Assembly (NCBI GenBank): GCA_021234155.1
Contig: JAJEKV010000033.1
Coordinates: forward strand, 11,974,163 to 12,038,162
Origin: Isoetes taiwanensis
Taxonomy: Eukaryota; Streptophyta; Lycopodiopsida; Isoetales; Isoetaceae
Reading direction: 5' to 3'
DNA: 64,000 nucleotides
Shown here piece by piece: positions 56,817 through 64,000 of the stretch. The translations under genes and the position numbers were made by a program. Positions within the stretch are counted from its first letter, which is position 1; each line of letters starts with the position of its first letter. The notes below the pieces were generated by a model that worked only from the letters and a program-made list of their open reading frames with translations, did no database searches and was not told where the DNA came from.

Positions 56817-57697
56817 TTGTTTCTCCACTATTGCTTGTCTGTTAGAATTGGGTTTTTCGCAAGTTTTTAGCATGTGCCTATCTTAATCTAATCGAGAAAG
56901 TCAAACTTTGTCGTTATTCATGAGTTCATGCCGTTATAAAAAAGTTGTCAATAATAAAATCCGATCTGAAAATTTCCTTCTATCATATTTTGCCGAATGC
57001 CTTTGCACTATAATGGAACATCTTAAGTATAATGCAACACAACTGTCAGCTTATACGAGGAAGATTGTGTTATGCAGACCCTTTACAGTTTATGATTTCA
57101 TGGTCTAGTAAAGAAGCCAAAGAACGGGCCAAAAAAGAAGAGCAAGAAGGAGTAGGAGAAGGAAAAGGAGAAGGAGAATTAGAAACAGAAGAACAGAAGA
57201 TAAATGCTTGATTTTTTCAATAGGAGATTGCCGAAACCACCAAACAGTCAAGGAGATTGCTTAGCTTCTAATATTTGATGATAAAATTAACCTTTTTGTT
57301 TTTAATATTTAACTTTTCAAAATTTTCAATTTCCAATTAAAAGAGGGGCTATGGTGCTTCAACCCATAATTAAACATCTAAAAAAAGAAAAGTATAAAAG
57401 TATAAAATTAGACAGGGGCCGAAGGGCCGATGCGCCGCATCCATAGTTTTTTATTTCCATCAATAATAACGTTTTTAATTAGTAGTCTATTATATTTGTT
57501 GTCGTCTATCTCTAGTCCACATTTGGGATTTGAAATAATACTTATATTTGGGTTATGGGGATGATATTAATATTTTAGACATATGTGTTTCTCCACTATT
57601 GCTTATCAATTAGAATTTAGTTTGTTTACAGGATTTTTTAGCATGTACTTATTTTAACCTAATCTTGAAAGTCGAATTTTGTTGTTATCCAGGAGTT
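56817..57697 (+). repeat. Direct repeat pair of about 110 bp, 770 bp apart
   Basis: 56,817-56,930 and 57,587-57,697 share TTTCTCCACTATTGCTT, TTTTTAGCATGT, AACCTAATC/CTAATC, GAAAGTC and CAGGAGTTTT/CATGAGTTCAT in the same order, at about 75-80% identity. They enclose purine-rich sequence (57,120-57,200, A/G repeats). The pair could be old LTR remnants, but no primer-binding site is visible. Confidence 0.5.
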
Positions 57698-57722
57698 TTT
57701 ATTGAATAATTGACGATAACGC

Positions 57723-58370
57723 ATAAACAATAATCATAATCTAATTTGGCACCACAAGCGAAGATGCAACTTATCATCAGGATTGTTAAATGAAGTTGCC
57801 AAAGCACTGTGGAGGGCTTGGGATGATCCACTTTCTTCTACAAAGCAAAGTACTGATTTCCAAGTTCATCTGAAGGGTTTTGAACAATGTTGATGATTCT
57901 TCGGGTTAATGATTTGTATACTAGTCTTTGCAGATCTATGTCTCCTTTAGTTCTCCATAAGCCATCGTTTTTAGGCTCTATTCTATACAATGTCAGCTTA
58001 TAATCAATTCTATACAATGTCACCTTATTATATAAACAATAATCATAATCTAATTTGGCACCACAAGTGAAGATGCAACTTATCATCAGGATTGTTAAGA
58101 ACTTTATCTGAGGTGGCACAAAAGAAGGGGCCATGTCAAGGTCAGTTAAATGAAGTTGCCAAAGCACTGTGGAGGGTTTGGGATGATCCACTTTCTTCTA
58201 CAAAGCAAAGTATTGATTTCCAAGTTCATCTGAAGGGGGTTTTGAACAATGTTGATGAGTCTTCGAGTTCATGATTTGTATACTAGTCTTTGCAGATCTA
58301 TGTCTTCTTTGTTTCTCCATAAGCCATCGTTTTTATGGCTCTATTCTATACAATGTCAACTTATCCTAAT
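57723..58370 (+). repeat. Tandem duplication of the start of LINE copy B
   Basis: The block starting ATAAACAATAATCATAATCT occurs at 57,723 and again at 58,032. The first copy lacks about 50 bp (the GTGGCACAAAAGAAGGGGCC part) that the second keeps, and ends where the second begins. This affects the 5' edge of copy B only; copy B' has a single version. Confidence 0.75.
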
Positions 58371-59335
58371 GCTTTCCTTAGAGGGCTGCTTGATGCAGGG
58401 GAGACCATGCACACACTTTTCCATCTCCATCCTATGGCAAGATCTTCTACTGAAGCTAGTTCTTGGTGGATCCCTTTGGATGATAACCAAACAGATGTGC
58501 CTCTGGTATCCTCAATTCATCTCCTGACACAATGGCACTGGAGACTAGCAAGTGTGCTTATAATCTTTGCATGGTACAATGAAACAGATTGATGACATGA
58601 GAAGAATTCCGGACAAAGTTTCTTCTTTGAGATAGGATCGTGCTATTGGCAGGAAGTAGTCCCTGTTCTTCCTCCTATACCACAAATAGTGGTTTCCCAA
58701 CTTTTGGTGGTCCACAAGGATGTTAAGCCAGAGCATCTGGTGCATTCTATGTATAGGATCCTTCTTACTGCTAAGGTGTTGCCCCCCTCACAAAAGTGGT
58801 CGTTGGTGTTACCAATGAATTGATAGAAAGCAGTTTGGAAGTGGATTTGGGATAAGTTCATCCCAAGGTGTCAGTTTTATGGTGGCAAATCCTTCATAGG
58901 CGTATGCAAGTCAATGTTTTGGTCCACAGATTTCATCCTCATGTCCCTACGACATATCATCTATGTTCTCAGAGGGATGAGACGATTGAGCATTGTTTTT
59001 TCTTGTGCAGTATTCGAGATTGGCTTGGTTGTGCCTTCAAAGTCTCTTCAGATGCAAATTTGAATAATTAGTAAGTCTTATTGGCTGTGTACCCAAGTTG
59101 CTGAAACAATCTGAGGAAGTGGGCATTTTATTTGGCTCTAACATGGATCATTTGTTCAATCTGTGAAAGAAGAAATCTCTTCATTTGCATGGGCAATAGA
59201 TCCCCTGATTCTCAAGTTCTTATTGAAGTTAAGCAATGTATTGTCAAAGCATATCTATCTTCATCAGTAAAGGACAAAGTGAACAATTGTATTTGAGTTC
59301 ACTATCTTCAGATTAATACTTATTTATAACTCGTT
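58060..59335 (+). mobile_element. LINE 3' fragment, copy B
   Basis: The plus-strand counterpart of B' (24,655-25,875). The frame 58,868-59,071 reads VLWWQILHRRMQVNVLVHR then CSQRDETIEHCFFLCSIRD, the zinc-binding domain following reverse transcriptase in plant LINEs. Preceding pieces read PNAFLRGLLDAGET, QWHWRLASVLIIFAWYNE and VVPVLPPIPQI. Several stops and shifts are present. Reverse transcriptase and endonuclease domains are absent, so this is a 5'-truncated, decayed copy. Confidence 0.72.
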
Positions 59336-60461
59336 TATACGTTGTATGATGCAAGATGCTTTTTCTACCGTGCATCCTATGACAATGAACTAAATGAATG
59401 CACTTTTCACCTTAGCTCATCCTCCCCCCCCAAAAACAAAAAAGGGGTTTGAATGCACTCATCTATCAAACCGGTGTCAACTAACTTAGAGACGACTTAT
59501 TCATTGCATTGCTTCCATGAATTTCTATTCTAAGGGTGACACTTACCTATCATGTCGGGATTGATTTTTCTTTTTTTGTTTGTAGCAAATGATTCGATGG
59601 TGATTCAACCACCAAGATGTAGGAAGGTTCACTCATAAGATTGACCCCCCATTTTCTTCAAAATAAAATTGATTACGTCACCCTTCAATGATGCTATCCA
59701 TCACACCCTAGCCCCAAAAATTGAGGTCATACACAACATCATAGCTATTCTCTACAACTTAAGGGATTATATGCTTCTTACTTATCCCATTAATTTATTA
59801 GCCTTTGTTGCTGCCCATAATAGATGTACCTATCATGTTTAACATATTTTTATCCATAAAGCTATGGGTTACTAGATTATTTAGAATAGTTCTAACTCGC
59901 AAGGTTTTTGTCATCATGACATTTCCTTTGCTCCCAAAAGACTATGCAATTAATATTCTTGTTTTAGATGTAACTTATATGTATAATTAATTTCATCCCT
60001 TTTTTGTAATTAAGCTCTTAAAATACTCACACCAAATGAGTTCATGTCATCATAACAAGTTGGCTGGACTTGTTAGATTACCATTCCTTATTCAGTTGGA
60101 TTATTCCTTGAAGGTACTAGCTTTGTACATGGTCAACAATTATCCTAGTAATGATTCCTTCTTAGCGTGGTGATAAAACTCGCCAAGTGATTTCAATATG
60201 TTGAATGATTGTTAATAATTGTATATAATTTTAGTTACTCTGTGCATTTCCTTCCCAATCATTGAGGATTAACTCAATTCTTGGGGCGATCCTTCGAACG
60301 AGGAATCTGTCCGCAAATATTTCGCTACCCCATCATGGGTGTTATCATCTATGCTTATCCTACTCGACTATACGACCCTAGGCCTTCGAGCTTGCTAGAA
60401 GCTTATCTTATTCCCTGCATGAAGCAACAAAGTAACATTTTTTTTTTAAGTTGCTGAGAAC
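59336..60461. other. Spacer between LINE copy B and repeat A', nothing recognised
   Basis: AT-rich, no gene seen. It is not detectably similar to the 22.69-24.65 kb spacer that separates the other A-B pair, and is shorter (1.1 against 2.0 kb). Confidence 0.5.
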
Positions 60462-61405
60462 TCCAATCTATTTGAAGGCCTGCTCCTCAATGTCAAGGTT
60501 GACTTGCATTGGGGCCTCCCGATTGCTGATGGTTTTGATGACATAGTTGACGACTTGAAAGTCTTCTATATCCCTTTGGTATCAGCCAGAAGAGTGTTGA
60601 GAATGTTGACCACTTCACTAATTTGGATGGCCCAACATCTCTACCTTCTGATCTGCTATGCTATGGGAAGGAGGGAATACCAAGGGGAATATATGTGCAA
60701 GATCTATACCTTGCATAGTTACAATTATTACTAAAGCTATTAGGTTCCCCTGGGGCCTCCCTTTGAGGTGTACACGTACGCCATGGCAATGTTGTCGACG
60801 TTCCTCCTTGTGCAAGGTGATGTAGATCTATATCCTCCTATTTGTATGTCGGCTTGCATTCTGGGTAGACTTGTCGATGTGATGAGCTTTGTGATATATG
60901 TTGTTTGATATAGCGGGCATAACACACTTTTGTTTTAAACTCTCCGGCTAAAGACGCAAAGGTTGTTGACACTTTTGGTGTTCAGGTGCTTCTTAATCTT
61001 GTTTTTGGGCAATACCTGTCCCCCTCCTCCATGTTAAAAGTTACTTCGAGGTCATTCTTGAAGTTGTGCACAGTTCCTTCGTCTAGACTCTCAAGAAGTT
61101 GTTATCTTCATTAGTTATTCTTTTAATCGTCGTTTCTTGGGTTGATTAAGTTGCATGTGAATTGATGTATCTTGATGAGGTGCCTAGTTGCTTCTTCATG
61201 TGCGGTCTTTCAATCGTATTCCTTTGATATCGTCGATTTCATGGTTTGAATATCATTGTGTTTTAAGGTATTATGCAACAAGGGCCTTAAGACCAACAAG
61301 AGCAACAATGACCCAACAAGGGTCTTAAGACCAAACGGCTATGCATTATTACTAAGCAAGACTTGAAGCACTATATAATGCATCCAAGTATGGAACAACT
61401 TTGAC
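60462..61405 (-). repeat. Dispersed repeat A, inverted copy A'
   Basis: The reverse complement of 21,773-22,690 at roughly 85-90% identity by eye. It contains the repeat A portion only once, without the triplicated flank. On the plus strand it reads GLPIADGFDDIVDDLKVFYI in an open stretch, more coherent than the other copy, implying that the ancestral element coded for protein in this direction. It is followed directly by an A/T-rich simple tract. Confidence 0.7.
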
Positions 61406-61412
61406 GACATCT

Positions 61413-61555
61413 CCCCAAAATAAAATATGAAATAAATAAAAATATAATTTAAAAAATAGAATTAGAAAATAAAAAAATAAAAATAAAGAATAAATGAAAT
61501 AAAAATAAAATAAAGAATAAAGAATAAATAAAATAAAAATAATTTAAAAACCAAA
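61413..61555. repeat. A-rich simple tract (AAATAA-type)
   Basis: About 140 bases composed almost entirely of A and T in AAATAA and AAAATAA words, abutting repeat A'. It could be the eroded A-rich tail of a retroelement on the plus strand, or independent slippage. Confidence 0.7.
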
Positions 61556-62115
61556 TGGTATTATATGTGACATAAAGGCCTAATCACATGGTATTATATG
61601 TGATACAAAGGTTAGTATGATCGTAAATGTGATATCATAAATGCTAATTATGACTTTAGAAGTGATGTAACATGTGACCCTACATTTATAATTTTGACCC
61701 TTCAAGTGATACTATATGTGGCACTGTTGATGACAATACTCTTAATACTAGCTATGGTACATATATTGACATGATAGATGACGTTAATTACAATACTATC
61801 GGTGGTGCTAATGGTGATATAAGAGTGATGTCATAGGTGATACTATTGTGTCAGTGTGGATGATACAAGCAATGATACTATTGTTGACACTACTGGTGGT
61901 ACTAATAGTGATATAAGAGCGATGCCACAGATGACACTATTATGTCAGTGTGGACGACACAAGCAACGATACTATTGTCGACGCTACAGGCGATGCTAAT
62001 GGTCATATAAGAGTGATGTCATAGATGACACTATTATATCAAGGTGGATGACACATGCAATTGCCAATGATACTGTTGTCGACGGCACAAGTGATGTTAT
62101 GGATGACGATATCAC
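61556..62115. repeat. Degenerate tandem array, 94-bp unit, plus a 34-bp doublet
   Basis: GATATAAGAG(T/C)GATG-type anchors lie at 61,816, 61,910 and 62,004, giving a 94-bp period, with ACTATTGT-GA, GTCAGTGTGGA and ACACAAGCAA words in each unit; a more diverged unit precedes them from about 61,720. At 61,556-61,612 TGGTATTATATGTGA is doubled at 34-bp spacing. The plus strand is rich in GAT/GAC/ACT triplets, so frames are Asp and Thr-rich but broken. Confidence 0.75.
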
Positions 62116-63715
62116 TGATGTTGTTTCGTCAACGGGTATGGTCACTCATTGTGTCAGTTTCTAAAAACTTTTAAAATATAATTTTAAGTATATAAATGAT
62201 GAAACTAATGACTTAAATTGCCTATTCTCTTGTAGTTAGCCTTGTTGCTCCTGTTAGAATTACATTAATATATGAAATCATGATGGTTCAGAAATGATAT
62301 CAAGAGAAGAGAGAAATATAGATCCATCTACAACATTAGGAGATGAAAATATGGATCTACCTGGCAATTTATACATCTTCAAATCAAAACATTGGTTAAG
62401 TTTCTAATTGTTATCATTGCATGCACTGTATTATAGTATCTGCAAGCAAAATGCTATGACCAGTAACATACCAAAGAAAACTAACCTCAATGCACTTCTC
62501 AAATTTGTAGTTTAATTTGAGATGCAAAAGTCCAGAATGTAGCAATGCAAGCAATCCAATCCTACATGTTCATCTATGGTAAAGCAAGAAAACATGTCAT
62601 CCAAAAAACTGAGAACCTACACAGACTTGCCTCACTTCATCATTAACCTCCATGAGGGGGTCTCACAATGATTATGCATTTGAGTTTGCAACTGATTTGG
62701 CGTCACTTCACCTATTCTGAAAGTAGATGCACGAAGCAAATCTTAACTACTAGCGTCACTTGATGTTTCCTAATCTCGATATCTACTTTTAGAAATGCCC
62801 AAGGCAGTGATGGTAGAGTACTGAGACAATTCCATCAATATTAGTTCAAATTTGATCGTTCTGTGTAGCTATATTGTGGGCATCTCTGGCTAAAAGACAT
62901 TTGTTGCCAAATTGCTGGTTTCATGCCCTCCCTTGCAGAATATGCTTCGTAATGAAGTCACGTAAAAGCCTTTGCTTCATTCACAACAAACCTCCACTCA
63001 CAACATACTTCCACAACTGCCTTATATCCTCACCTCTGAATTTAAGAGGGAGAGTTAAATAACAAATAAAAACTTGATATGCAGCAAAAATACGTTTTGT
63101 TATCAGAGGAAATATCATACTATAGCACATATTTCCTATGCAATTCACATAGTTTTGAACCCAGAGACCATTCGTACACTATTTAAACCTACACACAATG
63201 TGCTACAATACTTTGTACAATGGCTTCTTTAAAAAAAAATATGGCTAATTTTTGGACCTTAATCAGAAGACCCATTATAAGAAGCCCTCCCTTATTTTTT
63301 GTGCAGATAGCTCGCCATCTAGTCTCTAAACAACAATATGCGCATGTTCAATATGGGTCTCCTAATATGGGTCTCTTCAATAATGCCACATAGTAAATTA
63401 CTAAATTGAGTTGAGATCTTACTTCTAGTTGGGAGCCTAAGCTCTTCTTCTGAATTTCGAAGTATAGTTTAAATTTAGATTCTAGAACAGAACTTAAAAG
63501 TTAAAAACTCAGAAATGAAGGAGTCCTCACATTTTGATAGCATGAAGAGGCCATACTTTTGAGCATAAGGTAGATGTCATATTAGGGGTGTGGACAACAA
63601 GTATATGAACCAAATAGATACACAATGCATATTCATTCTCAAGAATCTCTACACTCCAATAACAAATAGAATTTCAAATTCTATAAACGATCTGAACTTT
63701 TTGCAAGTTGTCGAA
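62116..63715. other. Intergenic sequence, nothing recognised
   Basis: No gene, RNA or long repeat seen. GGGTCTCCTAATATGGGTCTC near 63,354 is a minor duplication. Confidence 0.5.
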
Positions 63716-63895
63716 TCAGTCTAAGACAATCCACCAAAGCTCTGGAGTCAAAGGAAGATAATATGCGCTTATTAAATGCAAGATTAAGATATGCTTTACC
63801 TTTAATCAGTCTAACACAATCCACCAAAGCTTTGGAGTCAAAGGAAGATAGTCTGCGCTTATTAAATGCAAGATTAAGATATGCTTTACCTTTAA
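63716..63895. repeat. Tandem duplication, 90-bp unit
   Basis: Two adjacent copies, anchored at CAATCCACCAAAGCT (63,728 and 63,818) and running through GATATGCTTTACCTTTAA, differ at only a few bases. Confidence 0.9.
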
Positions 63896-64000
63896 ATATT
63901 CACTTGTTTTGAGTATTTATCTTCCTTTTCAACAGATTTGTTGAATCGAGAATGGGTTGAGTAATATATTGTTGCATAGCAACTACTCATAGTGGTGTAC

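Noticed and set aside
1-64000. CRISPR arrays, bacterial operons, integrons, viral genomes, rRNA, tRNA or organelle inserts
   Set aside because: None seen. Tandem repeats here have no spacer-repeat architecture, and no ribosomal, tRNA or plastid gene sequence was recognised by eye.

Overview
The window is nuclear DNA of a land plant with a large, repeat-rich genome. The evidence is decayed pentatricopeptide-repeat and leucine-rich-repeat kinase-type coding sequence, a Copia-type LTR element primed by initiator-Met tRNA, a Mutator-type miniature element, several LINE fragments, short GT-AG introns and AT-rich gene-poor sequence. A fern or other seed-free plant is possible. That rests mainly on the PPR style and on my unverified recollection that the 40-44 kb transposase-like family occurs in bryophytes and ferns. 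I see no rRNA or tRNA gene, no CRISPR array and no bacterial-type operon. No long intact host gene is visible; nearly all recognisable coding sequence is broken.

Layout. 1-3.8 kb: unidentified degenerate sequence with minus-strand coding-like fragments. 4.2-4.45 kb: clustered GTTTAAAC-like motifs. 4.57-7.45 kb: dispersed repeat R1 as two direct copies around an inverted partial copy; another inverted copy lies at 10.08-10.43 kb. 9.1-9.7 kb: PPR pseudogene. 10.8-11.0 kb: weak LRR fragment. 20.38-22.17 kb: near-perfect 613-bp tandem triplication leading into repeat A (to 22.69 kb), then an LRR pseudogene (22.7-23.4 kb) and a minus-strand LINE end, B' (24.66-25.88 kb). 30.1-30.7 kb: GC-rich duplication. 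34.1-34.4 kb: two small exon-like blocks forming a possible C-terminal coding end. 38.6 kb: small ORF broken by one TAG.

40.0-44.0 kb (minus) holds the most gene-like locus: a decayed zinc-finger, transposase-like gene that still shows two canonical short introns. Next to it is a structurally complete young non-autonomous Copia-type element (44,924-47,905) with 200-bp LTRs differing at one base, a primer-binding site, a polypurine tract and a CTTAG target duplication. A 306-bp Mutator-type MITE with a 9-bp target duplication follows 68 bp later. 54.2-56.0 kb carries two LINE fragments in opposite orientation. At 57.7-61.4 kb, LINE copy B and repeat A' recur in the mirror order and orientation of the 21.8-25.9 kb segment, suggesting an old inverted duplication or a composite repeat. 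A 94-bp degenerate tandem array lies at 61.7-62.1 kb.

The sequences do not form a pathway. They record successive insertion, tandem duplication and decay. Coordinates of repeats and decayed segments come from reading by eye and may be off by several bases.
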